64,000 nucleotides of DNA. Source: JAKAIY01 sp963809385 (GTDB lineage Bacteria; Chloroflexota; Ktedonobacteria; Ktedonobacterales; JADMIN01). The stretch covers positions 372,001 through 436,000 of the forward strand of contig CAWEJL010000004.1 of assembly GCA_963809385.1 (NCBI GenBank). Direction: 5' to 3'. How positions within the stretch are numbered: position 1 is the stretch's first letter; each line of letters starts with the position of its first letter. Positions 18,592 to 25,932 of this stretch are shown one piece after another. Under the pieces are notes generated by a model. That model was not told the origin of the DNA. It did not search any database and was given only the letters and a program-made list of their open reading frames with translations. Position numbers and translations under genes: made by a program.

Positions 18592-18736
18592 GCGCATCTA
18601 GGGTTCCGTGTCAGCGCCACCATTCATCATTCATGCGCGCTGGCGGTCTGGACCGAGCGATGCGGGCGTGGAATATCCCTGCGCCGCGCAAGCGGTGGGA
18701 TAGCGCGCTACACCACGGGGATAAAAGCCCGGATGG
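18592..18736 (+). ncRNA. ykkC-family riboswitch aptamer (guanidine-I-like)
   Basis: Conserved ykkC blocks appear in the right order: CTAGGGTTCCG (18598-18608), GGTCTGGACCGAG (18645-18657), and ACACCACGGGG-ATAAAAGCCCGG (18710-18732). P1 is formed by CGCATC (18593-18598) with GATGCG (18659-18664). The middle block differs from the Bacillus form GGACTGGTCC by a compensatory A-U to U-A swap, which supports the fold. The last block matches the subtype 1 (free guanidine) consensus as I remember it. Subtypes 2a/2b/2c (ppGpp, PRPP, ADP/CDP) differ by few positions and cannot be excluded by eye. A terminator follows directly. The first gene downstream is an NCS1 permease. Confidence 0.85.
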
Positions 18737-18746
18737 TAGGTTCACT

Positions 18747-18778
18747 CGGCCATGAGCGCATGCTGGCCGGGTTTTTTT
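18747..18778 (+). terminator. Intrinsic terminator (riboswitch expression platform)
   Basis: CGGCCA (18747-18752) pairs with TGGCCG (18764-18769), followed by GG and seven T (18772-18778). It starts about 15 nt after the last conserved aptamer block. The descending strand (TGGCCGGG) could also pair with CCCGG at the end of the aptamer, consistent with ligand-controlled termination. Confidence 0.85.
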
Positions 18779-19194
18779 ATGGCCTGGATTACTGATGTCG
18801 CGCTCGCGGGTCGTTTTATCGCCTGGTGTGGTCATCCTCATGATGGAGGATCCGTCCGATGGCGTTTACCAGAGACCGCTCGCCGAACGGTGCGCGAGGG
18901 ATTGCTCCTCGCGACGCCTGGGGCAGCGCGCCCTCTCTGGCGGCTTCTCCGGCGGCTTCCTCCATTCCCCAGCGACCACCGCTCCCATTCACCTCCACGT
19001 CCGGAGCATGTCCGGCGCTTCGTCGTGTCCCGCGAATCCTCGCAATGAGCGAGCGCGGGCGCACACGGAAGAGGTGGGCATGGTCGATTGGCCTGGGCTC
19101 CTCATGAGGAGAGTGGAATCATCGTCACGTCGTCATCCGCGTGTACTGGCCCGGCGCTCGCTATGCGCGGCCCGGGTAAAGGAGCACACACCTC
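18779..19194 (+). other. Long leader between the riboswitch terminator and the permease gene
   Basis: 416 nt lie between the terminator and the permease ATG, unusually long for a transcriptional switch. The overlapping ORFs here are Arg/Ser-rich and do not look coding. Small hairpins can be drawn, e.g. CTCGC with GCGAG near 18890, but no known second aptamer is recognised. A further RNA element or unannotated short gene is possible. Confidence 0.45.
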
Positions 19195-20583
19195 ATGTCA
19201 ACCGTCTCCACGGACACCCCAGTCAAGACTGGCACCGGGTTTGAGACCACCGGCATCGAACGCGTCGAGGAGCACGAGCGCGCCCATACCCAACTGCTCG
19301 ATACCATGTGGCTCTGGTGGTCGGCGAACTCCGTCGTCGCCACTGTCGCCCTCGGCGCCCTCAGCTTTTACTTTGGCCTGGGCTTCTGGGGCACAATCGG
19401 CGTTATCGTTGTCTTCAATGTGCTGGGCACGCTCCCCGTGGCGTTCCTGAGCACCCTCGGTCCCAAGACCGGCCTGGCGCAGATGCCACTCTCGCGCTTC
19501 GCCTTCGGCTTGCAGGGGGCCAAGCTCCCCGCGGTCTTCAACGCCGTCGCCTGCATCGGCTGGAGCGCCGTCAACGCGATCATCGGGGCCAGCCTGCTCG
19601 TCGCGTGGAGCGGGGGCGCGCTGCCATCCTGGCTGGCGCTGCTGATCCTCGCCGCGCTCACCACCGTCGTCAGCGTCTTCGGCTACTTCATCGTGCATCG
19701 CTACGAGCGGTTCGCGTGGATTCCGATGTTCCTGCTGTTTGGGTACGTCTTCTACAGCGCCTCGTCGCACTTCAATGTCGCAATCCCCGCGTCGGTGACG
19801 GGCATGGCGCTGTTCGCCAGCGTGATGACCTTCGGCGGCGCGATCTTCGGATTCGCCGTCGGCTGGACCTCTTACGCCGCTGACTACACGCGCCGCCAGC
19901 CCGCCAGCACTCCCGCCAGCAAGGTCTTCACCTACGCGATGCTCGGCGTCACTGTGCCGTGTATCATGCTTGAGTCGCTAGGCGCGTTGCTCGCCACCAG
20001 CCTCGGGCCGAAAGACTCCCTGCCAGACGCTGGCACACTCATCTCAAATAACATCGGCGCGGGCGTTATCGCCAGCATCGTCATCCTGCTGCTGGCCTTC
20101 AGCACGATCGCCAACAACGTGCCGAACGACTATAGCTTCGCGCTCTCGCTACAGGTGCTGGGCGTGCGTATCCCCCGCTGGATTCTCACGATCCTTGGCG
20201 CGATCGTCTACATCGTGCTCGCGCTCATGCTTCAGGCCAACTTCAACCTCAACCTCGAGGGCTTCCTGCTGCTGATCGCCTACTGGCTAGGCGGCTATTC
20301 CATCATCAGCTTCCTCGAGGACCGCTTCCGCAAGGGGAAATACCCGGTAAAGGACTACGAGGACGCCTCCAAGCTGCCACCCGGTATCGCCGCCGTCGTC
20401 TCGATGGTGATCGGCCTCGTCGTCGCGGCCCTGGGCGTCAACCAGGCGGCGACCATCAACTTCGAGGGCCCGCTCTCGAAGATGCTGGCGGACGCGGACA
20501 TCGGCTTCCCGCTCGCTGTCATCGTCACGGGCGTCCTGTACTTCATCCTGCGCAAGTGGGAGATGTCACGCTACGGGCGCTAG
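19195..20583 (+). CDS. NCS1-family permease (cytosine/purine/allantoin type)
   Basis: 462 residues with about 12 hydrophobic helices. The N-terminus (HTQLLDTMWLWWSANSVVA) and QMPLSRFAFGLQGAKLPAVF are characteristic of NCS1 nucleobase-cation symporters (PF02133), as is AVGWTSYAADYTRRQP. Family members carry cytosine, uracil, hydantoins, purines or related N-heterocycles into the cell. AAAGGAG lies upstream of ATG 19195. It is preceded by a ykkC-family riboswitch and followed after 142 bp by an FCY1-like cytosine deaminase, so cytosine uptake is the simplest reading. If the riboswitch senses guanidine, transport of a guanidino compound is the alternative. The specificity is inferred from neighbours only. 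Confidence 0.88.
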   Translation: MSTVSTDTPVKTGTGFETTGIERVEEHERAHTQLLDTMWLWWSANSVVATVALGALSFYFGLGFWGTIGVIVVFNVLGTLPVAFLSTLGPKTGLAQMPLSRFAFGLQGAKLPAVFNAVACIGWSAVNAIIGASLLVAWSGGALPSWLALLILAALTTVVSVFGYFIVHRYERFAWIPMFLLFGYVFYSASSHFNVAIPASVTGMALFASVMTFGGAIFGFAVGWTSYAADYTRRQPASTPASKVFTYAMLGVTVPCIMLESLGALLATSLGPKDSLPDAGTLISNNIGAGVIASIVILLLAFSTIANNVPNDYSFALSLQVLGVRIPRWILTILGAIVYIVLALMLQANFNLNLEGFLLLIAYWLGGYSIISFLEDRFRKGKYPVKDYEDASKLPPGIAAVVSMVIGLVVAALGVNQAATINFEGPLSKMLADADIGFPLAVIVTGVLYFILRKWEMSRYGR

Positions 20584-20725
20584 CCGCTCGCCAGTGTGAA
20601 ACACTGAGGCCATCGCGCCCCGCGTGCGGTGGCCTCTCACTATGGCAGCGCGATCTGGCCTGCGCTATTCAGCGATGTTCAGCGCTATCTGGTTAGCTCT
20701 TCACGCTCAGAAAGGCGGATCACTC

Positions 20726-21163
20726 GTGGATGAGTTCATGCGAGCGGCCTACGAGGAGGCCCTGCAAGGGCAAGCCGAGGGCGGCATCCCCATTGGCTCC
20801 GTGCTCGTCATTGATGGCAAGATCGCCGGGCGCGGCCACAACCGGCGTGTGCAGCAGGGCAGCGCCATTCTGCACGCCGAGATGGACTGCCTGGAACGCG
20901 CCGGGCGCCTGACCGCCGCCGACTACGCCCGCGCTACGCTCTACTCGACGCTCTCTCCCTGCGATATGTGCAGCGGAGCCTCGCTGCTCTACCAGATTCC
21001 CAAAATCGTCGTCGGCGAGCATCAGACCTTCCAGGGGCCAGAAGACTACGTGCGCTCGCGTGGAGTGGAACTGGTCATCCTCGATGATCCCGACTGCATC
21101 ACACTGATGCGCGAGTTCATCGCCGCCTACCCGACCCTCTGGAATGAGGACATCGGCGTCTGA
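20726..21163 (+). CDS. FCY1-like cytosine deaminase
   Basis: 145 residues. Zinc-dependent deaminase motif: HAE (His50, catalytic Glu52) and PCDMC (Cys79, Cys82). The wording closely follows yeast cytosine deaminase Fcy1 as I recall it: AYEEALQGQAEGGIPIGS, TTLYSTLSPCDMC-like strand, IPKIVVGE, and a C-terminus ending WNEDIGV (Fcy1 ends WFEDIGE). That tail, which closes the active site of Fcy1, argues for a small cytosine-type substrate rather than tRNA adenosine. The start is GTG 20726 with AAAGGCGG upstream; ATG 20738 is possible. Co-transcription with the NCS1 permease suggests uptake and deamination of cytosine to uracil. Confidence 0.88.
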   Translation: MDEFMRAAYEEALQGQAEGGIPIGSVLVIDGKIAGRGHNRRVQQGSAILHAEMDCLERAGRLTAADYARATLYSTLSPCDMCSGASLLYQIPKIVVGEHQTFQGPEDYVRSRGVELVILDDPDCITLMREFIAAYPTLWNEDIGV

Positions 21164-21179
21164 CGTCCGTTGCGCAACA

Positions 21180-21237
21180 AGCGACGCCCGCGCGTGAGGG
21201 ATCATCCGGCCCTCGCGGCGCGGGCGTCGCTCGTTTT
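21180..21237 (+). terminator. Strong intrinsic terminator after the deaminase
   Basis: AGCGACGCCCGCGC (21180-21193) pairs perfectly with GCGCGGGCGTCGCT (21218-21231), followed by CG and TTTT. It closes the permease-deaminase operon. Confidence 0.85.
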
Positions 21238-21249
21238 GTCCGGCGCGCG

Positions 21250-21985
21250 CTAGAGCTTCGGTCGAGAAATCATGCAGCCTCCTGAAGCGCAGCTTGAAGT
21301 GATCGAGAACGAGCCAGCACATGCAAATTGTGGACGACAGCACAGCGGCGCAGATCGAAGAGATTTTTGCGGAGACCACGATAGCGTGCGCGCCGCACAC
21401 ATCCGCCAACACCTCGCAGGCACGCTCGTAGGGCAGCGCCTGCCGCTCAACCAGGCAGACCGCCAGCGCCCGCAGGCGTGGACCATATTGTGCCCGGCTC
21501 GACGCTTCCGGTGGGAACGCGCCCGCGCTGACCTGCTGACACCTGGGACAGTGTACGCGGAGCGCCTGGTGTTCGGTGACCTGGAGCCGGACCGGCGGCA
21601 GATCCCACACCTGGCGCCGCTCCACGCCCACCACCTCGGCGGTCTCGTCCAACAACAGGCGCTGGCACGTCGCACACACCGTGGGCCGGCGCTCCTCCAC
21701 CACATCGGGGGCGGCGACCAGACGCAAGGTCTCGCCGGGATGGCCCAGTTGCCCGCCCGTGCGCTTCCCGCTCGCGCGCCGCAGGCTGCGGGTGCGCGGG
21801 AGCTAGCGCTTCGACCCATCCGAGGACGGCGGTTTGCCGCTGTTGTGGCTATCTTTCGCCAGTCGCGCTTCCAACTCCCGCACCGTCTCCAGCAACTGCG
21901 CATTCTGCTCCAGCAGCGTGGCGATCTGCGCACGTTGCTCGGCCGTCTCGGCTCGAAGCGCAACAAGCTCTTTCTCTGGCGTCAT
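21250..21985 (-). pseudogene. IS66-family transposase remnant
   Basis: The N-terminal 60 codons read ELVALRAETAEQRAQIATLL and end KDSHNSGKPPSSDGSKR, the coiled coil and signature of IS66 TnpC. A TAG stop (21805-21803) interrupts, after which the same frame continues with KRTGGQLGHPGETLRLV, CATCQRLLLDETAEV (zinc-binding part) and YGPRLRALAVCLVERQALPY. Homology fades near 21350 and the C-terminal two thirds with the DDE catalytic core are missing. No partner TnpA/TnpB and no clear inverted repeats were found. The fragment abuts the terminator of the deaminase operon and marks the edge of an accessory stretch. Confidence 0.85.
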
Positions 21986-22066
21986 ACTCCTATGCTATCT
22001 TACGAGCGCAAGTCCGCCTGAGCAGTTACGTTCTATCAATTCATCATTGAGCAAAGGGAGAAACAC

Positions 22067-22696
22067 ATGGAAGAACGAGACGAACGAGACGCGCTAGAGG
22101 TCGGTGAATGTTCCTTTATCGGTAGGCAGGCCGTGGGCGGGAAACCCGCACACACGGAATCGAAGGAGGACAGGGAAACCGGGTCGGAATCGACACCGCG
22201 CCTCCAACTCCCCATGCCAGACCTTCAGTTGGTCCGCCTCGACCACGCGCCAGCCTTGCTTGCATTCGAGCGGGAGAATCGGGCCTACTTCGCGGCGTCG
22301 ATACCGGATCGGGGGGACGAGTTCTTCGCCGAGTTCGACACGCGGCATGCGCAACTGCTCGAGTTGCAGGCCGCCGGGACGGATTACTTCCACCTGTTGG
22401 TGGCCGAGCGTGGCGAGGTGGTGGGGCGGGTGAACCTGGCCGAAGTGGCAGATGGATCGGCGGAGCTCGGATACAGGATCGCGCAGAAGGCCGCGGGGCA
22501 GGGACTGGGCACAGCGGCGGTGCGCAAGGTGCGCGAGCTCGCCGCCACAGAGTACGGACTCACCAGGCTGCGCGCGAGGGTCACGCTGGACAACCCGGCC
22601 TCGCGCAAGGTGCTTGAACACAACGGATTCGTCGCCGTCGGTGAGCTAACGCTCAACGGCAAGCCAGCCATGTCTTACATCTGCGAGCTCCGGTGA
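22067..22696 (+). CDS. GNAT N-acetyltransferase (RimJ-like)
   Basis: 209 residues. The acetyltransferase domain begins near residue 50 (MPDLQLVRLDHAPALLAFER) and contains AELGYRIAQKAAGQGLGTAA, the acetyl-CoA pyrophosphate loop (Q/RxxGxG/A), then RARVTLDNPASRKVLEHNGF, typical of ribosomal-protein-type GNATs. The first 49 residues are charged and unlike the family; ATG 22067 has AAAGGGAG upstream, while ATG 22214 would give a normal-length protein without a good ribosome-binding site. The acceptor substrate is unknown. It lies between the IS66 remnant and a terminator. Confidence 0.85.
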   Translation: MEERDERDALEVGECSFIGRQAVGGKPAHTESKEDRETGSESTPRLQLPMPDLQLVRLDHAPALLAFERENRAYFAASIPDRGDEFFAEFDTRHAQLLELQAAGTDYFHLLVAERGEVVGRVNLAEVADGSAELGYRIAQKAAGQGLGTAAVRKVRELAATEYGLTRLRARVTLDNPASRKVLEHNGFVAVGELTLNGKPAMSYICELR

Positions 22697-22820
22697 AGCA
22701 ATGCACTCGCCGCATGACCAACCGTCAGATCACGAACGAGAACTGGAGTAGTAGGCTATAAATCCCAACATTATTCGACGCCTACACCATCTACACCTAA
22801 CCGCTTTTCCATCTTTCACT

Positions 22821-22850
22821 CAGGGCAATCTCCGGAAAGCGATTGCCCTG
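22821..22850. terminator. Bidirectional hairpin terminator between convergent genes
   Basis: CAGGGCAATC (22821-22830) pairs perfectly with GATTGCCCTG (22841-22850); TTGTATTTCT follows on the plus strand and an A/T-rich stretch lies on the other side. It separates the GNAT gene from the convergent GIN-domain gene. Confidence 0.75.
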
Positions 22851-22871
22851 TTGTATTTCTCGACCGGTTCT

Positions 22872-23606
22872 CTAGGCGTTGAGCGGGCGGATGGATCCGA
22901 TGCCGGAGACGGATTTGGTGACGGCGGGCTGGCCGGCGTAGCGGATGGAGCCAATGCCGGAGATGCGGGCGTCGAGCGTCTCGCGGACGTTGACTGTCGC
23001 GCTGCCCGCCCCACTGACCTTGACGCGCGCCTGATCGCTCACCAGCTCCTCGGCGTGATACGAGCCAGCGCCGGGGATAGTGACCGTCTGCCGCGCCGCC
23101 CGGCCAGCGATCGTGGCGCTCCCCGTCCCAGGGATGGTGACCTCGAGCGCGCTGGTGGTCAGGCTGTTTACCACAACCGTGCCCGCGCCGGAGATGGAGA
23201 TGTCGAGCGTGTCAGCGGTCAGTTCGGGCGCCTGGAGGTCGCCCGCGCCGGAAATCGTGACGCGGAGCGTGTCGGTGGTCAGTGAAGACATCTCGACTTT
23301 TCCGGCGCCGGTGACAGCGAGTCCGCGAAGATCCTTGACCGTGAGGTAGTAGCGGATAGTCGCCTGCGGGGCAATTCTCTCGCCGTGGCTGACGCCGAGC
23401 TCGAGCTGGCCCCCGTGGACCTCGCTGGTGAGCAGCGGCAGGATAGACTCCTCGGCTTCGATGGACAGGGATTCTTCGCCGGTCTGGGTGATGAAGATCG
23501 TGCCGCTGCCGCTCAGTCTGACGCTGTCGAAGTCGCGCACATCACGGGTCTCCGAGACGACTTCGCCGGAACCGGCGTTGACGTGGAAAAATCCGTGCTT
23601 GGCCAT
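22872..23606 (-). CDS. GIN-domain (DUF2807) beta-helix protein
   Basis: 244 residues made of repeating short beta strands with the SGxGS/TGAGK-type motif: VRLSGSGTIFI, LAVTGAGKVEM, VTISGAGDLQA, ISISGAGTVVV, VTIPGTGSATI, VKVSGAGSATV, RISGIGSIRY. This is the head-GIN/DUF2807 fold (PF10988), a putative adhesin-like beta-helix. Most relatives are secreted, but no signal peptide or lipobox is visible here. ATG 23606 has AAGGAGG 8 nt upstream. It is divergent from a GNAT gene, with a long AT-rich palindrome between them. Function is unknown. Confidence 0.85.
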   Translation of the reverse strand: MAKHGFFHVNAGSGEVVSETRDVRDFDSVRLSGSGTIFITQTGEESLSIEAEESILPLLTSEVHGGQLELGVSHGERIAPQATIRYYLTVKDLRGLAVTGAGKVEMSSLTTDTLRVTISGAGDLQAPELTADTLDISISGAGTVVVNSLTTSALEVTIPGTGSATIAGRAARQTVTIPGAGSYHAEELVSDQARVKVSGAGSATVNVRETLDARISGIGSIRYAGQPAVTKSVSGIGSIRPLNA

Positions 23607-23746
23607 GGTCACTGCCTCCTTGTAGCCGGGCGCCCAATAGGGCGGGCGTCCGGTGAGTCATGCTCACAGACGGCGGGGCGGCGTACGCCCCAGACATGGA
23701 TTAGTGGAAGTTATAGCATGGAGGCGCAACAAAGTCAATGTTAACT

Positions 23747-23777
23747 CAATATTATTCATATCATGTGAATAATATTG
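23747..23777. promoter_or_regulatory. 31-bp AT-rich palindromic operator candidate
   Basis: CAATATTATTCA (23747-23758), a 7-bp centre TATCATG, and TGAATAATATTG (23766-23777): both 12-bp arms are exact inverted copies. It lies in the divergent region between the GIN-domain gene and the GNAT gene, in a conspicuously AT-rich patch of a GC-rich genome. The size suits a dimeric regulator such as a MarR, TetR or PadR protein, but no regulator gene adjoins it. Confidence 0.7.
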
Positions 23778-23882
23778 ATATTTGCGCTTGCGATCACCGG
23801 GGGCTGCGCTAGTGACACGGGGCCAGCATGCTATCATGCTACAGGAATCATGTCGCGGATTGAATTGAAGGGAGACAGCGCG

Positions 23883-24392
23883 ATGGAGGTACGCGAGCTT
23901 ACCGAGGCCGACGCTGAGGCCTACTGGGCGCTGCGCTTGCGCGCGTTGCGTGAGGAGCCTGAGGCGTTTGGCGCTTCGTATGAGGAGTCGCGAGGACGGT
24001 CACTGGCGGAGGTCGCTGAGCGGTTGCGCGCCGCCAGGGCCGAAGGCAATTTCACGCTGGCCGCCGGCGAGAGCGGCCAGTTGATGGGGATTGTGGCGTT
24101 TGTCCGCGCGCAAGGCTTGAAGAACCGACATAACGCTGACATCTTCGCCATGTATGTCGCGCCTGAAGCGCGTGGCAAAGGGTATGGGCGCGCGCTGATC
24201 GAGGCGCTCATCGCGCGGGCGCGCGCGATCGATGGGGTGGAGCAGCTCGCCCTGGCCGTCGTTGTCACGAACGATGCCGCTCGCGCGCTCTACCTCGCGC
24301 TTGGTTTCACTGTCTACGGGGTCAGACGCCAGGCGCTGAAATTGCCTGAAGGCCGCTATCTCGATGAAGAGCTCATGGTCTTGTGGCTATGA
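23883..24392 (+). CDS. GNAT N-acetyltransferase
   Basis: 169 residues from ATG 23883, preceded by GGAGACAGCGCG. The N-terminus MEVRELTEADAEAYWALRLR is typical of GNATs. The acetyl-CoA motif is MYVAPEARGKGYGRALIEAL (residues around 95-115), followed by LALAVVVTNDAARALYLALG and GFTVYGVRRQALKLPEGRYL. The family acetylates small molecules or protein N-termini; the substrate is unknown. The frame is open upstream to 23775, but that part overlaps the palindromic operator region and is not expected to be translated. Confidence 0.88.
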   Translation: MEVRELTEADAEAYWALRLRALREEPEAFGASYEESRGRSLAEVAERLRAARAEGNFTLAAGESGQLMGIVAFVRAQGLKNRHNADIFAMYVAPEARGKGYGRALIEALIARARAIDGVEQLALAVVVTNDAARALYLALGFTVYGVRRQALKLPEGRYLDEELMVLWL

Positions 24393-24527
24393 CGGATGGC
24401 AGAAACAAAGCGGCCTCACCCACGCGGGCGGGGCCGGCTGATCCCACACTCCGTTCAATGCTACAGGCAGACCCTGGACGAACTACGACGTTTGCGTAGA
24501 GGGCTAAAGCGATGCTACGCTGGCGGA

Positions 24528-24650
24528 ATGAGCACGCAGACGGTCCAGCTCGACTGGCGCGCGGGACGGCGGCGACGCGCCAAGGAGCGCCTGCGCCACA
24601 AGCGCACGGTCATCCAGGCCCGCATCAGCCAGGCGGGCTATTATGTTTAG
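24528..24650 (+). CDS. Possible 40-residue basic peptide
   Basis: ATG 24528 with GGCGGA just upstream opens a frame of 40 codons rich in Arg and Lys (RAGRRRRAKERLRHKRTVIQ). Its stop overlaps the first 30-bp direct repeat. It could be the end of a broken gene or chance. The rest of 24393-24789 shows no other gene. Confidence 0.25.
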   Translation: MSTQTVQLDWRAGRRRRAKERLRHKRTVIQARISQAGYYV

Positions 24651-24672
24651 CCGTTCATGCAAAGGTCAGTAA
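24643..24672. repeat. 30-bp direct repeat, left copy
   Basis: Starts ATGTTTAGCCGTTCATGCAA and ends AGGTCAGTAA. It matches 25812-25841 at 28 of 30 positions in the same orientation. The two copies enclose a truncated VOC gene and an intact DUF1801 gene. Confidence 0.85.
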
Positions 24673-24789
24673 GCGGGTTCCTGATCCCCTCCCAACTCCA
24701 GTAACGCCATGTTTGACGCCAATTGGCCGAACACCACGTCAACTTTCCCGGATTTGTGACAAGCGCGCTATTCGGTCCCTCAACGAATT

Positions 24790-25061
24790 GCAAACGGGGT
24801 GCACTGAGCCTGTGCCAGGAGTACCTGGTTGCCATCCGGGTCATCAAGGTTGAACCACTTGACGCCTGAGCCCGGACCGAATAGGTCATCCTGGACGTCG
24901 TTCACTTTGACGCCCTTGTCGCTCAGCTCTTTGTGCGCTGCGGCAACGTCTGACGCCACAAAGTACACCACCATGGCGCCGGTCTTCACGTCTCCGTGAT
25001 AGGTGGTGAGGGTAATCGTCACCCCACCGTCGGGGAGGACAAATGATACCCACCAGTGGTC
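24790..25061 (-). pseudogene. VOC/glyoxalase-family protein, N-terminus missing
   Basis: The frame encodes the C-terminal half of a vicinal oxygen chelate protein: DHWWVSFVLPDGGVTITL, MVVYFVASDVAAAHKELSDK, then WFNLDDPDGNQVLLAQA with the conserved DPDGN. An in-frame stop lies a few codons upstream and there is no ATG; only a GTG inside the domain (25022). The first beta-alpha-beta-beta-beta module, with the first metal ligand, is absent. The upstream gene begins only 50 bp away, so the 5' half was deleted. It lies inside the segment bounded by the 30-bp direct repeats. Confidence 0.75.
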
Positions 25062-25113
25062 GTTATCGGCGGTAATCCGTCGCGACCTTCAAGCCAAGCC
25101 AGACGGCACGCCC

Positions 25114-25566
25114 TCAGCTCACAGCTTTCTTCACGAGCGCGCCGATCTTCTCCTCTTCGGCGGCCGTCAACGCCGTCAGGGCATAGGTGGCCGGCCACAT
25201 GGCGCCATCGTCGAGGTTCGCCTTGTCGCTGAAGCCCAGCGTCGCGTATCTCGTCTTGAACTTCTCCGCGCTTTGGAAGAAGCAGACGACTTGGCCGTCC
25301 TTGGCATAGGCCGGCATCCCGTACCAGGTCCTCGGCGAGAGGGCTGGCGCGCTGGCCTTGATGATCGCGTGCAGCCGCTCGGCCATGGCGCGATCAGGTT
25401 CCGGCATCGCGGCGATCTTCGCGAGCACGTCGCGCTCCCCATCCGCCTTGCTCGCGCTCGCCTTCTGCTCTTGGACGCGCTCCCTCATCGCGGCTCGTTC
25501 CTCGTCCGTGAATCCCTTGATCGCCTTCGCGGGCTTCTTCGCCGCCTTCTTGTCGTCTACTCCCAT
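25114..25566 (-). CDS. DUF1801/YdhG-like protein
   Basis: 150 residues from ATG 25566 with AAAGGAGAG upstream. The N-terminal 55 residues are highly charged and Lys-rich (KKAAKKPAKAIKGFTDEERA). The C-terminal part carries the DUF1801 pattern: LHAIIKASAPALSPRTWYGM, PAYAKDGQVVCFFQSAEKFK and FSDKANLDDGAMWPATYALT. Relatives include Bacillus FrataxinYdhG-type iron chaperones, although function is not established for most. It precedes the truncated VOC gene on the same strand, inside the direct-repeat-bounded segment. Confidence 0.82.
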   Translation of the reverse strand: MGVDDKKAAKKPAKAIKGFTDEERAAMRERVQEQKASASKADGERDVLAKIAAMPEPDRAMAERLHAIIKASAPALSPRTWYGMPAYAKDGQVVCFFQSAEKFKTRYATLGFSDKANLDDGAMWPATYALTALTAAEEEKIGALVKKAVS

Positions 25567-25811
25567 ATTGGGACTCTCCTTTTTGGTGTTCGGCGTATGA
25601 GCGCCGTCGGGATGTAGAACGGAGCGCCGTGGCTCCATCATACCAGACCATTCTCTCTGCGGACGCTCCAGCCGGTAGCCCAACATGAAAGACAGAGGCC
25701 CTCCCCCTATCCATCTTTGTCCTAACCTTGGTCCCCCCGACTACGACAGCGTACGGTTCGGGGACGGTACGTTTGACCGGCTGCCGCTGTGCGGCAGGAC
25801 GTGCTGCGTGG

Positions 25812-25841
25812 ATGTTTAGCCGCTCCTGCAAAGGTCAGTAA
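25812..25841. repeat. 30-bp direct repeat, right copy
   Basis: Starts ATGTTTAGCCGCTCCTGCAA and ends AGGTCAGTAA; two mismatches against 24643-24672, spaced 1,169 bp start to start. Possibly the scar of an inserted or excised element. Confidence 0.85.
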
Positions 25842-25932
25842 CTGATACACGAGAACAGCGAGACGGAACAGCAGGGAGAACGAGAATTCATGCAATAGCC
25901 GCTCATCAGCCCGGAGAGCGCTTTTCTCTGGT

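Noticed and set aside
18880..18910. Possible second guanidine aptamer (mini-ykkC) from an ACGG in a small hairpin
   Set aside because: Only one hairpin is seen; the guanidine-II class needs two with ACGR loops.
20720..21727. 335-codon minus-strand frame spanning IS66 remnant and deaminase
   Set aside because: Only the part right of about 21350 is transposase-like; the rest is antisense of the deaminase.
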